DNA of 64,000 bases from Verrucomicrobiia bacterium (GTDB taxonomy: Bacteria; Verrucomicrobiota; Verrucomicrobiia; Verrucomicrobiales; Akkermansiaceae), in NCBI GenBank assembly GCA_030430455.1, contig JAUIJB010000002.1, positions 62,001 through 126,000 on the forward strand, written 5' to 3'. The number at the start of each line of letters is the position of its first letter. Positions within the stretch are counted from its first letter, which is position 1. The position numbers and the translations under genes are program-made. Below are positions 1 to 11,605 of the stretch, piece after piece. Below the pieces are notes generated by a model. That model searched no databases and was not told the origin of the DNA. It was given only the letters and a program-made list of their open reading frames with translations.

Positions 1-203
1 CGGCCGTCCGCGTCGATGCCCTCGATCCGGAACCGCGCCGCGAAGGCCTCGTAGCCGTCGGCCTCGCAGAAGACCTTGGTGTAGGGCGCGATCCCGCTGG
101 CCAGGCCGATGCCGCGCAGCGGCCGGTTGTCGAGGAGCGCCCCGAGGATCTGGCTGAGCCCGACCAGAGTCAGGAGGATGGCGATGAGGTTGCGGTGTTT
201 CAT
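1..203 (-). CDS. Partial N-terminus of an unidentified secreted or anchored protein
   Basis: The gene runs off the left edge; only about 67 N-terminal codons are visible, from an ATG on the minus strand at 203. The product begins with a short basic start (MKHRN) followed by a hydrophobic run (LIAILLTLVGLSQILGALL) that looks like a signal peptide or membrane anchor. The rest, including FCEADGYEAFAARFRIEG, shows no motif I recognise. A tandem-repeat array lies directly upstream of its start, so any promoter would have to lie within or beyond that array. No function is proposed. Confidence 0.5.
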   Translation of the reverse strand, partial: MKHRNLIAILLTLVGLSQILGALLDNRPLRGIGLASGIAPYTKVFCEADGYEAFAARFRIEGIDADG

Positions 204-209
204 TGGGGT

Positions 210-366
210 AGTGAGCCAGTGAGCCAGTGAGCTAGTGACGAGTGAGCAGTGAGCAGTGAGCAGTGAGCAGTGAGCGGTGAGCGGTGAGCGGTGAGCGGTG
301 AGCGGTCAGCGGTCAGCGGTCAGCGGTCAGTGGCCCGACCTCCGACCTCTGGTCTCTGGTCTCTTC
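210..366. repeat. Short tandem-repeat array (AGTGAGC / GGTGAGC / GGTCAGC / ACCTCTGG types)
   Basis: Successive 7-8 bp units change gradually along the array: GTGAGCCA, then AGTGAGC, GGTGAGC, GGTCAGC, and finally CCGACCT/CTGGTCT. The right part runs into the 3' end of the hydroxylase gene, whose last dozen codons and stop (327) are made of repeat units. Its style matches the other arrays in the window. Confidence 0.85.
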
Positions 367-1139
367 CCCATCCAGCAGGCCCAGCGCTTGCGGCAGCCGA
401 GGCAGGTCGGTGGCAGGAGCTCGCTGCGGTGCACGTCGCGGAAGGCGAGCATCTCGCCGAAGCGCTGCTCCCGGTCCGGGTCGAAGCCGCAGCGCCGCGG
501 CGAGGTCCTGGCGTTGTCGAGCGTTCCAAACAGCCAGTCCCACAGCGGCAGGTCGGCGTAGTTCTGGCTGTGGTGCTGGTGGCGGTGGTGGATGCGGTGC
601 GACTCCGGCCGCTGGATGATCCAGCCGACCCAGCGTGGAGTACGAAGGTTCCAGTGGTAGAAATACTCGGCCACCGCGGTCAGGCCGGTGTAGATCGCCG
701 CCGCCGTCACCGAGCAGCCGAGCAGGGTGTAGACGACCAGCGCGCTGAGGACCGAGTTGATGAGGATCTCCAACGGGTGCTTGTAGAAGCTCGCCAGCAC
801 CTCGATGCGGCGCGGCGAGTGGTGCAGCTGGTGGCACAGGCGCCAGAACAGGCCCGACTCGTGGCGCAGGCGGTGCCAGAAGTAGTAGACGAAGGTCGAG
901 ACCAGGTAGGCGATGGCGGCCGCCGGCCAGTCGCCCAGCCGATCGGACAGCCGCAACAGCGAGGCCGAGGACAACCAGCGGTCCCAGCTGAGGCCGGCGA
1001 GGATCACGATGCCGAGCTGGGCGAGGTTGACGAAGGCGATGCGCAGCCACCACAGGCGGACCGTCGGCAGCCGCTGGCCGGGCCAGAGGCGCTCGATCAC
1101 GACCATCAGGCCGGCGACGAGGACGAGGATCCAGAGCAT
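327..1139 (-). CDS. Sterol desaturase/fatty acid hydroxylase family membrane protein
   Basis: This is an integral-membrane di-iron oxygenase of the fatty acid hydroxylase superfamily, expected to hydroxylate or desaturate a lipid or sterol-like substrate. The diagnostic histidine clusters are present in order: WHRLRH, HQLHH and HRIHHRHQHH. Hydrophobic helices surround them, starting with the N-terminal MLWILVLVAGLMVVI. The ATG at 1139 is preferred because an upstream in-frame extension would be low-complexity and would overlap the divergent promoter. The C-terminus (KRPETRGRRSGH) is encoded inside a tandem-repeat array, so the original stop was probably lost or moved. The gene is divergent from the LysR regulator, a common regulator-target layout. 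The exact substrate cannot be read from the sequence. Confidence 0.85.
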   Translation of the reverse strand: MLWILVLVAGLMVVIERLWPGQRLPTVRLWWLRIAFVNLAQLGIVILAGLSWDRWLSSASLLRLSDRLGDWPAAAIAYLVSTFVYYFWHRLRHESGLFWRLCHQLHHSPRRIEVLASFYKHPLEILINSVLSALVVYTLLGCSVTAAAIYTGLTAVAEYFYHWNLRTPRWVGWIIQRPESHRIHHRHQHHSQNYADLPLWDWLFGTLDNARTSPRRCGFDPDREQRFGEMLAFRDVHRSELLPPTCLGCRKRWACWMGKRPETRGRRSGH

Positions 1140-1177
1140 GCGGTCAGCCTCGCACGGAGGGGCCACGGGGCGTGAGT

Positions 1178-1210
1178 CGATTGATTTTGCAAAAACATCA
1201 GGAAAATCGA
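1178..1210. promoter_or_regulatory. Candidate operator between hydroxylase and LysR gene
   Basis: The 85-base divergent gap is locally AT-rich in an otherwise GC-rich region. It contains TTTTGCAAAA (1185-1194) and a wider inverted repeat, TCGATT near 1178 with AATCGA near 1205, plus GATTTT/AAAATC. LysR regulators usually bind such interrupted dyads in the shared promoter. Assignment as the regulator's binding site is inference. Confidence 0.35.
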
Positions 1211-1224
1211 TACTCGAAGCCGCC

Positions 1225-2106
1225 ATGGCCCAGCCCCTTCCCAACCTCCATCACCTCGAGCTGTTCTACCACGTCGCCCGTGCCGGGGGGATCACCGCGG
1301 CGGCGCGGACGATGCCCTACGGCATCCAGCAACCCGCCATCAGCGGCCAGATCGCGCAGCTCGAGGGCGACCTCGGCCTGCGCCTGTTCCAGCGTCGTCC
1401 CTTCCAGTTGACCCCGGCCGGGGAGGAGCTGCAGGCCTTCGTGGCTCCGTTCTTCGGGGCACTGCCGGAGGTGGTCGAGCGGATCGCCGGGCGCGCCGCG
1501 CGGCACCTGCGGGTGGCGGCGCCCTCGATGGTCGTGCGCGAGCACCTGCCCCAGGTGCTCGCCGGCCTGCGCCGGCGCCACCCGGAGCTCGAGCTGACCC
1601 TGGTCGAGAGCGACCAGCGCCGCTCGCTGCGCCTGCTGGAGTCGGAGGAGGTCAACCTGGCGATCGCCGAGCTCGAGGGACGGCCGCCGACCGGGATGAA
1701 GTCGCAGGTCCTCATCCGCATGCCGCTGGTGCTGCTCCTCCCGCCCGGCATGAAGCCGCCGCGGCAGGGGCTGCGGGCGCTTGCCGGCGAGGTGCCGCTG
1801 GTCCGCCCGAGCGCGGACACCACCATGGCCCGCCTGTTCCGCAAGGGGCTCGTGCGCAAGGGAATCGACTGGCCGGCGCGGATCGAGGTGAACGAGCTGG
1901 AGACCGTCCACGAGTACGTCGCGCGCGGCTTCGGCGCCGGCCTGAGCGTGCGGGCGCCCGGCCTGCGCTTCCCGAAGAAGGTCGCCGTGGTGCCGCTCGG
2001 CGGCTTTCCCCAGCTCACCCTCGCCGCGCTGTGGCGCGGCAGCCGGCATCCGCTGGTCGAGGCGGTGATCGAGGGCCTGCTCAGCCGGGTCCCGGCGGAG
2101 AAGTGA
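1225..2106 (+). CDS. LysR-family transcriptional regulator
   Basis: The predicted product is about 293 residues, normal for the LysR family. An N-terminal winged helix-turn-helix occupies roughly residues 5-65, with the typical pattern FYHVARAGGITAAAR, QPAISGQI, LEGDLGLRLF and LTPAGEEL. A periplasmic-binding-protein-like effector domain follows. ATG 1225 is chosen because homologues start a few residues before the LHHLELF segment; the longer upstream open frame crosses the divergent promoter. The likely target is the adjacent hydroxylase gene and the regulator itself. The ligand is unknown. Confidence 0.88.
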   Translation: MAQPLPNLHHLELFYHVARAGGITAAARTMPYGIQQPAISGQIAQLEGDLGLRLFQRRPFQLTPAGEELQAFVAPFFGALPEVVERIAGRAARHLRVAAPSMVVREHLPQVLAGLRRRHPELELTLVESDQRRSLRLLESEEVNLAIAELEGRPPTGMKSQVLIRMPLVLLLPPGMKPPRQGLRALAGEVPLVRPSADTTMARLFRKGLVRKGIDWPARIEVNELETVHEYVARGFGAGLSVRAPGLRFPKKVAVVPLGGFPQLTLAALWRGSRHPLVEAVIEGLLSRVPAEK

Positions 2107-2153
2107 ACCGGCCCCTCGCCCTCGAAACCGCCGCCGCGCGACGGGCGCGAGAT

Positions 2154-3395
2154 TCAACCGCCGTCCGTTTCGCCCCGGTCACGCCCCTCGGCGAGGATCT
2201 CGGGGAGGATCATGAGGGTCGAGACGACGATCAGCACGCTGGCCGCCGCGGCGACCCAGGACGGGCCGAGGTGCTCGGCGGCGGTGAAGGCGATCAGCGG
2301 CGCGGCCACCCCGCGGACGCCGGTGAGGAAACTGTGCACGCTCATGTACTCGACCACCCGGTCGCCGTCGGTGAAGCGCGTCACCCACAGGTTCCACAGG
2401 ATGTTTCCGCCCGAGCGGGCGATCCCGTGCAGGGCGATCCCGACGCACAGGCCGGTGAAACTACCACCAAGGTAGTAGATCAGGATGCCGGCGAGGAAGA
2501 AGGCGTTCACCAGCGCCCGCACCCGGTAGAAGGGCAGCCGGTCGAAGACCCAGCCCCAGGGGGCGACGCAGACGATGAAGGCCAGCATCGGCACCGTGCT
2601 GGTCACGATCGCCACCTTCTCGGCGTCGAGCGCGAAGCCGTAGCGTGGGTTGCCGATGAACTCGACGAAGAGCGACCAGCCGATGAGGTTGCCCAGGCCG
2701 AGCAGCATCCACACGCCCAGCAGCTTGCGGAAGCGGGCGTCGCGGGCGACGTGGCCGAAGGCGTCGAACCACCTCAGCCGCACGCTGCGGCGCAGCACCA
2801 CCGGGGCCATCGCAACGACGCAGCCGCTCATCGCGACGCAGCCGCCGGCGTAGGTCCAGAACAGCGGGGCGAAGTGGTCGAGGTGGCCGCGGATCCAGCT
2901 GCCGAGCAGGATCCCGGACACCGCGGCGACGCAGGCCCGCGCCAGTGCGGCGTAGGAGAACAGGCGGCCGCGGACGAGGTCCGGGTAGTGCTTGCGGTAG
3001 ATCTGCGACATCAGCGGCACCGCCAGCCCGAGGGCCACGAAGGCGAGGCAGACGCCCGCGAAGTAGAGGCCCCCGCTCGACTGCGACCTCGCGGCGAGGG
3101 CGAAGCCGGCGGCCGCGAGGAGCCAGATGGCGGCCGCCATGCGGTTCACCGAGGTGCCGAGGCGGCGGACGATCTGGACGACGAACAGGCTCAGCAGCAG
3201 GCCGACGCTCGCCGAGCTGACGATCGCGGCCTTCATCAGCGAGGGCAGGTCGAAGACCTGGATGGCGATGAACACCGCGAAGGTGGTCCCGGCGGTCTCG
3301 ACCACCCCGTTGGGGACCGCGCGCAGCAGCTCGAGGGTGAAGGTCCGCCGTTGCTGGTTGAAATCCTCCCGGCCGGGAATGGGTGTGGCGGACAT
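2154..3395 (-). CDS. MFS-type transporter
   Basis: A polytopic membrane protein of about 413 residues with close to twelve hydrophobic segments, fitting a major facilitator superfamily carrier. Examples are VSSASVGLLLSLFVVQIV early and VPMLAFIVCVAPWGWVFDRL in the second half; the latter has the MFS-like loop with a basic or acidic residue after the glycine-rich turn. ATG 3395 (MSATPIPGREDF) is used because the upstream extension is proline/arginine-rich and unlike a transporter. The gene converges with the LysR gene and stands alone. The substrate cannot be deduced. Confidence 0.75.
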   Translation of the reverse strand: MSATPIPGREDFNQQRRTFTLELLRAVPNGVVETAGTTFAVFIAIQVFDLPSLMKAAIVSSASVGLLLSLFVVQIVRRLGTSVNRMAAAIWLLAAAGFALAARSQSSGGLYFAGVCLAFVALGLAVPLMSQIYRKHYPDLVRGRLFSYAALARACVAAVSGILLGSWIRGHLDHFAPLFWTYAGGCVAMSGCVVAMAPVVLRRSVRLRWFDAFGHVARDARFRKLLGVWMLLGLGNLIGWSLFVEFIGNPRYGFALDAEKVAIVTSTVPMLAFIVCVAPWGWVFDRLPFYRVRALVNAFFLAGILIYYLGGSFTGLCVGIALHGIARSGGNILWNLWVTRFTDGDRVVEYMSVHSFLTGVRGVAAPLIAFTAAEHLGPSWVAAAASVLIVVSTLMILPEILAEGRDRGETDGG

Positions 3396-3638
3396 GGTGA
3401 AGCGGGGCCCGGGGCGGGCCGGGGGCGCAGTCTCCGGCCAATCCCCAGCCCGGGCAAGGGGCGAAGCCGGTGGCCCGCCCTCACCGATCCGGGAAAACAC
3501 GCTTTCACGTAATGTCCGGAATCCCGATTCATGCTACGGTGGCAGCGTCTCTCCTCCCCCGGGAAGACACTCCCGCCACCCGCGGTCCGATCCTCCCAAG
3601 CTCGGCCAAGGTGGCTCCCCCCCCCACACTCCCCCCCC

Positions 3639-4088
3639 ATGAAAACGAACACCTCCCCCCGGGTGGTCGCGAAGCCCGGCGTTACCCTCGTCGAGCTCAC
3701 GATCATCATCGCGATCATGCTTACCCTCACGGTCGTGCTGTTCATCGGCGCCCGTGCCTGGATCCGCGGATCGGACCGCGCCGCCTGCGTGATGACCATC
3801 CAGAACGTGCAGAAGTGCGTCCGCTCGTACCAGAATCTCTACGGCTACAACCCGGGCTCGATGCCCTACGCCGACCACGGCACGCAGTCGATCGCCGACC
3901 ACCTCTACCAGAAGGGCTACATCGACGAGGGCATGCACGCCTCGATCAAGGGCAGTGAGGACTGTCCCGGCGGCGGCCACTACGAGATCTCCAACGAGGA
4001 GGTCTTCCCGCCGATCGGGCAGCTCTACGTCGGCTGCTCGCTTAGCGGGACCCAGCGCCACCTGCTTGAGCGCCGGGCCGACTGGTAG
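3639..4088 (+). CDS. Prepilin-like protein with N-terminal methylation motif
   Basis: A 149-residue protein with a type IV prepilin/pseudopilin leader: basic MKTNTSPRVVAKPG, cleavage predicted after the glycine, then VTLVELTIIIAIMLTLTVVLF with the conserved Glu five residues after cleavage. The remainder has a pseudopilin-like C-terminal domain with paired cysteines (CPGGGHYEI and YVGCSLSG). Verrucomicrobia carry many scattered prepilin-like genes of this kind. No other pilus or type II secretion gene is nearby, so its machine is elsewhere. The start sits immediately after an eight-C run, and no clear Shine-Dalgarno sequence is seen. Confidence 0.75.
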   Translation: MKTNTSPRVVAKPGVTLVELTIIIAIMLTLTVVLFIGARAWIRGSDRAACVMTIQNVQKCVRSYQNLYGYNPGSMPYADHGTQSIADHLYQKGYIDEGMHASIKGSEDCPGGGHYEISNEEVFPPIGQLYVGCSLSGTQRHLLERRADW

Positions 4089-4419
4089 TCACCCCTTTCT
4101 ACGTGTGGGATTCGCGCGATGGCCCCTCGTGGGCCGTCGCGCGATACCTGCGTTTCCGGCCAAGGGCCGGGATTGAAAATCTAAAGCGGCCGATCGGAGC
4201 GCCGTCCGCCGCGGCGGATCAGTCGGCTGAGAGCTGTGGAGGCGGCGTGCAAGCGCGACTCGGCAGGCTGAAGCCTGCGGTCCGGGATCCTCCCCTTTTC
4301 CGGCGGCGCCGCCGCGGGCGGCCGAAACTCCCGGCTTGTCATGATGCCGGAAGCCGTCAGTCTCCGCGCCCCGCGGTTGCCGCGGTGAGCCGATCCCGCC
4401 CCGCGCGGTGCCTTGATTC
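4089..4419. other. Gene-free gap with strong hairpins
   Basis: No coding potential was recognised. A near-perfect hairpin at 4112-4144 (TCGCGCGATGGCCC pairing with GGGCCGTCGCGCGA) lies 24 bases after the prepilin stop. It could end transcription or stabilise the mRNA, but no U tract follows. A dispersed repeat unit starting CCGATCGGAGCGCCG lies at about 4189-4228, and a third hairpin (GCAGGCTGAAGCCTGC) near 4262-4277. Confidence 0.6.
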
Positions 4420-6099
<1,680 letters not shown>

Positions 6100-6219
6100 G
6101 TCCCGGGCCGCCTGCGGGGAGGTCGTCCGGACCGTGCGACTCCAGTCGCGCCCGGAAAACATCCGGCCGACGATCCACCCCGGCGGACGGCGATCCGATC
6201 GCAGGCCGATCGACCCCGG

Positions 6220-7257
6220 TCAATCCCGACCCCGGTCCGGCTCGCTCACGGCGGACTCGAACTCCGGGCTCACGAACCACACCGGGATGTCGTCGCGGCG
6301 GGGCTCCGGCCGGACCACCAGGGTCTCGCCCGAGCGCAGGGTCCCGCTGAGACGGAAGACCGCCTCCGGCTCCTCCGGCGGCCGTTTGGCATCCAGCGGC
6401 GACCATTCGAGCGAGACCTGCAGGTCGATCGACTCCCCGTCGGCTCCGTTGTTGCCGATGAACTCGATGCGGCTGCCAAGGTAGTGGGTCTCCCAGCCTT
6501 GGCCGAGGTCGTCGATCCACTCCACCAGGTCTTCCGAGGCAGCCTTTTCGCCCGGGCGGAGCACGCTCCGCCCGCTGCGGACGAGGGGGCATCGCTGGCG
6601 CAGGGTCTCGACCAGCGCCTCGCGGGCATCCGGCGCGGACTCGTCGAGCTGCTTCAGGTCCGCGGCGGAGCACTCGCGCAGCTCGTGGCGGATGTCGATC
6701 TGCCGGATCTTGCGGTGCAGGCCTTGCGGGATCGGCACCGCGCAGGTCCCGCGGGCCACGAGGAGCTCGGTGAACTCGGCGTCGCCGCGCGAGGTGAGAA
6801 CCCGCCATTGGTCGGGCTCGAGGGTGCAGGCGGCGAGGGCCCGGAACGCAGCGATGCGGTTGCGGCGGAGCTTCTCGGCCGTCCGCAGCGCGTAGAGCAC
6901 GTCGATCCGCCCCCCGGCGGACGCCACCGGGTTGGTCTCGAGGAAGATTCCGCCGCGCAGGAACTCCCCGTCGGCGACCTCGATCTCCGCGGCATCGGCG
7001 GCGAACTCGAATTCCTCCATCTCACCGTCGAACTTCCGCTGGAACCTCGCCGCTTGTTCGATCCGCCCCTGCTCGATCAATTCATCGAGCTTCGCGCCGA
7101 GTTCGGTGGCGGGGAGCTGGTTCCCGTCGATCGCCCCGCAGAGGAAGCCCGCGGTCTTGGGATCGGTCCGCAGCAGGCGGAACTCGAGGTCGACCTGCGC
7201 GAGGGCGACGGAACACCATCCGAGGGGAACGAGGAGTGGCAGGAGGATGCGCTTCAT
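6220..7257 (-). CDS. Conserved secreted protein of unknown function
   Basis: A 345-residue product with a clear signal peptide (MKRILLPLLVPLGWCSVALA, cleavage after ALA). The mature part is mixed alpha/beta without recognised motifs, and contains scattered cysteines (FLCGAIDG, ACTLEP, GTCAVP, RECSA, QRCPL) that may form disulphides. Segments such as GGIFLETNP and SLEWSPLD resemble the secretin/TonB short N-terminal-like domains seen in large Verrucomicrobia proteins, but this is weak. A GTG directly upstream is an alternative start. Location is probably periplasmic or outer-membrane associated. No function is proposed. Confidence 0.6.
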   Translation of the reverse strand: MKRILLPLLVPLGWCSVALAQVDLEFRLLRTDPKTAGFLCGAIDGNQLPATELGAKLDELIEQGRIEQAARFQRKFDGEMEEFEFAADAAEIEVADGEFLRGGIFLETNPVASAGGRIDVLYALRTAEKLRRNRIAAFRALAACTLEPDQWRVLTSRGDAEFTELLVARGTCAVPIPQGLHRKIRQIDIRHELRECSAADLKQLDESAPDAREALVETLRQRCPLVRSGRSVLRPGEKAASEDLVEWIDDLGQGWETHYLGSRIEFIGNNGADGESIDLQVSLEWSPLDAKRPPEEPEAVFRLSGTLRSGETLVVRPEPRRDDIPVWFVSPEFESAVSEPDRGRD

Positions 7258-7342
7258 CACAAGTTGAGGGAACCAGGAAGCCGGGAAACCCGGGTGTCAC
7301 CGGGGGTGGGGAGATCAATCGGCAATCTTCAACCGACAATGG

Positions 7343-8863
7343 CTACCCTTCGCCCAGCGCGGAGCGCAGGTCGGCGGCGGCGGCGGAGCTGGCCTTGCGG
7401 GTGACGTCTTCGCTGCCTTCCGCGTCCCCCTTGGCGGGATCTTCGGCGTCCTCCTCCGGCTCGCCGGGCGCCGGCAGCCCCTTCTCCTCCTCGCTGCGCG
7501 GCAGCCGCGCGGTCTTGTCGAGGGGCTCGAGGTCGGGCAGCGACTTGCCCTCCGGCGCGGCCTGCAGGTCCTCGAACTTGCGCGCGGTGCTGAGCACGCG
7601 GGTCTCATACGAGGCGATCGCCCGGTTGTAGTGGGTGCTGGCATTGTCGAGCGCCTTGCCGAGCCGGGCGAAGTGCTCGGCGAGGGTGCTGAGGCGCTCG
7701 TGCATCGTCCGGCCGAGCGCGCAGATCTCGCGCGCATTGTCGGCCAGCGTCTCCTGGCGCCAGCCGTAGGCGACCGCCCGCAGCAGCGCGATCAGGGTGG
7801 TCGGGGTGGCGAGGATGACACCCTGGTCGACGCCCTTCTCGATCAGCCCCGGGTCGCTCTGCAGCGCCGCGGAGAAGAAGGCCTCGCTGGGCAGGAACAG
7901 CACGGTGAACTCCGGCGCGTGGTCGAACTGCGCGGTGTAGTTCTTCGAGGACAGCTGCTGGATGTGGGTGCGCACCTGGCGGGCGTGGTGGTGCAGCGCC
8001 GCCTCGCGGGTCGGGTCGTCGCTGGCCTCGAGCGCGTCGAGGTAGGCATCCATCGGCGTCTTCGAGTCGACCACGATCGTCTTGCCGCCGGGCAGGCGGA
8101 CGATCAGGTCCGGGCGCAGCCGCTTGCCCTCGTCGGTGGTGCTGGTGTTCTGGGTCTGGAAGTCGCAGTGCTCCTGCATGCCGGCCATCTCGACCACGCG
8201 GCGGAGCTGGATTTCCCCCCACTGGCCGCGGCCGGTCGGCTGGCGCAGCGCCTTGACCAGCTGGCCGGTCTCGCGCTGCAGCCCGAGCTGCGCCTCGGCC
8301 ATCGCCTTGACCTGCGTCTTGAGCTCGGCGTAGGCGCCCTCGCGGGCCTTCTCGATCTCGCCGATGCGGCCCTCGACCTTGCCGAGGGTCTCGCGCACCG
8401 GCCGGACCAGCTGCTCGATCGCCGTGCGGCGCTTGTCCAGCTCGCCCCGCGCCTCGTCCTGCTGGGCCTGCAGCGACTGCTTGGCGAGGCGGAAGAACTG
8501 CTCGTTGGACGACTTCAGCGCGTCGGCCGAAAGCGCCTTGAAGGTGTCGGCGAGCTTTTTCTCCGCCGCGTCGAGCAGCCGCGCCTTTTCCTCGGCGGAC
8601 TTGCGCTCCTGCTCGAGGCGGGTCTTCAGCTCGGTGTGCTCAAGGCGCAGGTCGAGCACCTCCTTGGCGGCCTGCTCGTGCTCGGTGACGGCGCGGGCGT
8701 GCTGGGCCTCGAGCCGGCCGGCCTGGCGGTCCTGCTGGTGCAGGCGCTCGCGCAGCGTGTTGTGACGGGCGCGGGCGACGAGGAAGGTGATCAGCCAGCC
8801 GACGAGCAGGCCGGCCGCCGCAGCGATGATCCAGGGGAGGTGGGGTTCGAGTTCGGGAGGCAT
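7343..8863 (-). CDS. rmuC: RmuC-family DNA recombination protein
   Basis: RmuC proteins limit recombination at inverted repeats and carry a nuclease-like domain. This 506-residue protein has the family layout: a single N-terminal membrane segment ([20 protein letters not shown]), a long coiled coil (about 35-200, rich in Glu, Arg, Gln and Ala), then the conserved domain with [44 protein letters not shown]-like and [16 protein letters not shown] segments. The C-terminal tail is charged and low-complexity. ATG 8863 is chosen because the membrane segment directly follows. It is divergent from sod across about 100 bases. Its presence in a genome full of inverted-arm repeats is suggestive but not evidence of a link. 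Confidence 0.92.
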   Translation of the reverse strand: MPPELEPHLPWIIAAAAGLLVGWLITFLVARARHNTLRERLHQQDRQAGRLEAQHARAVTEHEQAAKEVLDLRLEHTELKTRLEQERKSAEEKARLLDAAEKKLADTFKALSADALKSSNEQFFRLAKQSLQAQQDEARGELDKRRTAIEQLVRPVRETLGKVEGRIGEIEKAREGAYAELKTQVKAMAEAQLGLQRETGQLVKALRQPTGRGQWGEIQLRRVVEMAGMQEHCDFQTQNTSTTDEGKRLRPDLIVRLPGGKTIVVDSKTPMDAYLDALEASDDPTREAALHHHARQVRTHIQQLSSKNYTAQFDHAPEFTVLFLPSEAFFSAALQSDPGLIEKGVDQGVILATPTTLIALLRAVAYGWRQETLADNAREICALGRTMHERLSTLAEHFARLGKALDNASTHYNRAIASYETRVLSTARKFEDLQAAPEGKSLPDLEPLDKTARLPRSEEEKGLPAPGEPEEDAEDPAKGDAEGSEDVTRKASSAAAADLRSALGEG

Positions 8864-8965
8864 TGTGACTTGCGGTGCGCCCGGACCGATCCATCGTGGG
8901 TGCGAGGCGGCGCACGACTCGGAGTTATCCGGCGCCCGCCCGGAAAAGCAAACCAATCTGAACCA

Positions 8966-9586
<621 letters not shown>

Positions 9587-9591
9587 GCGTG

Positions 9592-9612
9592 GAGAGCGGG
9601 TTTGCAACCCGC
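9592..9612. repeat. Dispersed palindrome, GAGAGCGGGTTTGCAACCCGC type
   Basis: A short palindrome just after the sod stop. It is a single-arm relative of the repeats at 27331-27429 and 58924-59026, which occur there as inverted pairs. Confidence 0.7.
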
Positions 9613-9624
9613 CTCATCTCGTTG

Positions 9625-9652
9625 AAAAGGGCGGCCACGACGGCCGCCCTTT
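9625..9652. terminator. Bidirectional hairpin terminator between sod and ClC gene
   Basis: The stem AAAAGGGCGGCC pairs with GGCCGCCCTTTT around a five-base loop. A-rich and T-rich flanks on either side give a U tract on both strands. It lies between two convergent stop codons (9586 and 9671), the position expected for a shared intrinsic terminator. Confidence 0.85.
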
Positions 9653-9670
9653 TCCTTGGGGTGCGGGCGG

Positions 9671-11467
9671 CTACACCTCGACCGCGTTCTGCTGGCGGGC
9701 GATGTCGTTCATCGTGATCCAGCCCAGCAGGTGGCGGGCATCGCTGGTGCTGACCACCGGCACCTGCTGGAAGTCGCGCGCGATCATCCGGTTGGCGGCG
9801 TCGCGGATCGGCGTGTCGGAGGTCACCGAGAGCAGCTGCTGGCCGTCGAGCAGGCTGCCGACGCTGTCCTCCGGCGGGTGCTCGGCGAGCTCGTGGCGGG
9901 TGATCACGCCGGCCAGCCGGCCGTCGCCGTCCAGCACCGGGTAGGCGTGGTAGCGCTTGCTCTCGCGGTGGATCCGCTTGAGCGCCCCGCCCAGCGCCTC
10001 GTCGCTGCGCAGCGTGAACACGTCCTGGGTCATGATCGCCTGCACCGGCAGCTTGCGGTAGTCGGCCGCACCCCGGTAGGCCGGCATCAAGCGCAGCGTC
10101 ACCCCGTCCTGCAGCAGCAGCGCGTTGTAGATGCTCACCGGCTGGAGGCCCCGGGCGATCTGCCAGGCGATCATGTTGCCCGCCATCAGCGGCAGGATCA
10201 GCGAGTAGTTGCCGGTCATCTCGAAGATGATGATCAGCGAGGTGAAGGGACAGCGCACCACCGCGGCGAACATCGCCCCCATGCCGAGCAGGACGCAGCC
10301 GCCGATCACCTTGCGGTCGTGCGGGAAGGCCGGGATCCAGTCGCCGATGTGGTGCAGCTCGGCCAGCCCCGCCCCCATCAGCGCCCCGAGCATGCCGCCC
10401 AGGAAGAGGGTGGGGGAGAACAGCCCGCCCGAGCCGCCGCTGGCGTAGTTGACCACCACGGCGATGAACTTGAAGACGAACAGCACGCCGACGATCTGCA
10501 GCGCCAGCTGGTTCTCGAACACCCCCTCGAGGCTGTCGTAGCCGATGCTGAACACCGAGCTGCGGGCGTCGCCGAGCTGCTGGGTGATGAAGTAGCCGCC
10601 GACGCCGAGCACCCCGCAGGCGAGCCCGCCGCTGGCCGGCTGGAGCCACGCCGGCAGCAGCTTCCGGTGCCGGAACCATCCGCGCAGGTTGAGGGTGCCG
10701 CGGACGAAGAGGTGGCCGACCAGGCCGGCCGCCACGCCGAGCGGCAGCGCGACCAGCATCCACGCCGAGGTCTTGTAGTCCTCCGCCAGCTGCGCCGCGA
10801 TCACCGGGTGCTCGCCGAGGATCGTGCGCGACACCGCGGCGGCGATCACCACCGCGACCACCATCCCGCCGAGCGCCTTCATGGAGAAGTTGTCGAGCAG
10901 CTCCTCGAAGACGAAGGTCAGCGCCGAGAGCGGCGCGTTGAAGGCGGCGGCGATGCCGGCGGCCATGCCGACGGGGAGCATCGACTGCACCCGCGCCGCG
11001 TCGCGGAAGGCCCAGCGGCCGATCCGCGAGGCGATCGCCGCGCTGATGTGGACCGTCGGACCCTCGCGGCCGAGGCTGTTGCCGAGGCCGACGTAGAGGC
11101 TGCCGAGGACGAAGCGCCAGATCCCGGCGTGGGCCGAGACCTTGCCACCCTTGTTGTAGTAGGCCGCCTTGGTCTGCGGGATGCCCGAGCCGGCGGCGGT
11201 GGGGGCGAAAAAGCGCACCCCGATGCCGACCGCGAGCCCGGCCAGGGTCGGCGCGGCGATCAGGATGGCACTGAAGGCCAACGGGTCGCGACCCTCGGCC
11301 TCGTGCCACAACCAGTGGAACAGGAAGTGGATCGCCAGGTGGAAGGCCACCGCCGCGAGGCCGCACAGCAGGCCGACGAAGACGCACAGGACGAGGAAGC
11401 GCTGGTTGTCGCTCCAGCGTGCCCGCATCCAGTCGGGCAGGGTTCGCCGGGGGGACTCGTCGCTCAT
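9671..11467 (-). CDS. ClC-family chloride channel/antiporter with C-terminal CBS pair
   Basis: A 598-residue membrane protein transporting chloride, possibly in exchange for protons. ClC signature motifs are present in order: GSGIPQ, GREGP with the gating glutamate, and GGLFSPTLFLGG. About ten or more hydrophobic helices fill residues 20-430. The C-terminal 150 residues form two CBS modules (VQAIMTQDVFTLRSDEALG and LLSVTSDTPIRDAANRMI), which usually sense adenine nucleotides. ATG 11467 (MSDESPRRTLPDWMRARW) is preferred over longer starts that run into the divergent small gene. The proton glutamate was not verified, so channel versus exchanger remains open. Confidence 0.93.
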   Translation of the reverse strand: MSDESPRRTLPDWMRARWSDNQRFLVLCVFVGLLCGLAAVAFHLAIHFLFHWLWHEAEGRDPLAFSAILIAAPTLAGLAVGIGVRFFAPTAAGSGIPQTKAAYYNKGGKVSAHAGIWRFVLGSLYVGLGNSLGREGPTVHISAAIASRIGRWAFRDAARVQSMLPVGMAAGIAAAFNAPLSALTFVFEELLDNFSMKALGGMVVAVVIAAAVSRTILGEHPVIAAQLAEDYKTSAWMLVALPLGVAAGLVGHLFVRGTLNLRGWFRHRKLLPAWLQPASGGLACGVLGVGGYFITQQLGDARSSVFSIGYDSLEGVFENQLALQIVGVLFVFKFIAVVVNYASGGSGGLFSPTLFLGGMLGALMGAGLAELHHIGDWIPAFPHDRKVIGGCVLLGMGAMFAAVVRCPFTSLIIIFEMTGNYSLILPLMAGNMIAWQIARGLQPVSIYNALLLQDGVTLRLMPAYRGAADYRKLPVQAIMTQDVFTLRSDEALGGALKRIHRESKRYHAYPVLDGDGRLAGVITRHELAEHPPEDSVGSLLDGQQLLSVTSDTPIRDAANRMIARDFQQVPVVSTSDARHLLGWITMNDIARQQNAVEV

Positions 11468-11605
11468 CGTGGCGGCGGCGTTACCACGGTCTGGCGCCAT
11501 TGCCCAGAGGGGAGCGGGACGGAGTTTGGAATCAGGCGTCCCGGTGGCCCCCGACCGTGGATCCCGGACATTGCGGCTCCGCCGGCCTTTCGCTAGGTTC
11601 ACCGC

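Noticed and set aside
4112-4144. Intrinsic terminator after the prepilin gene
   Set aside because: The stem is strong but no U tract follows, so it is reported only as a hairpin within the gap.
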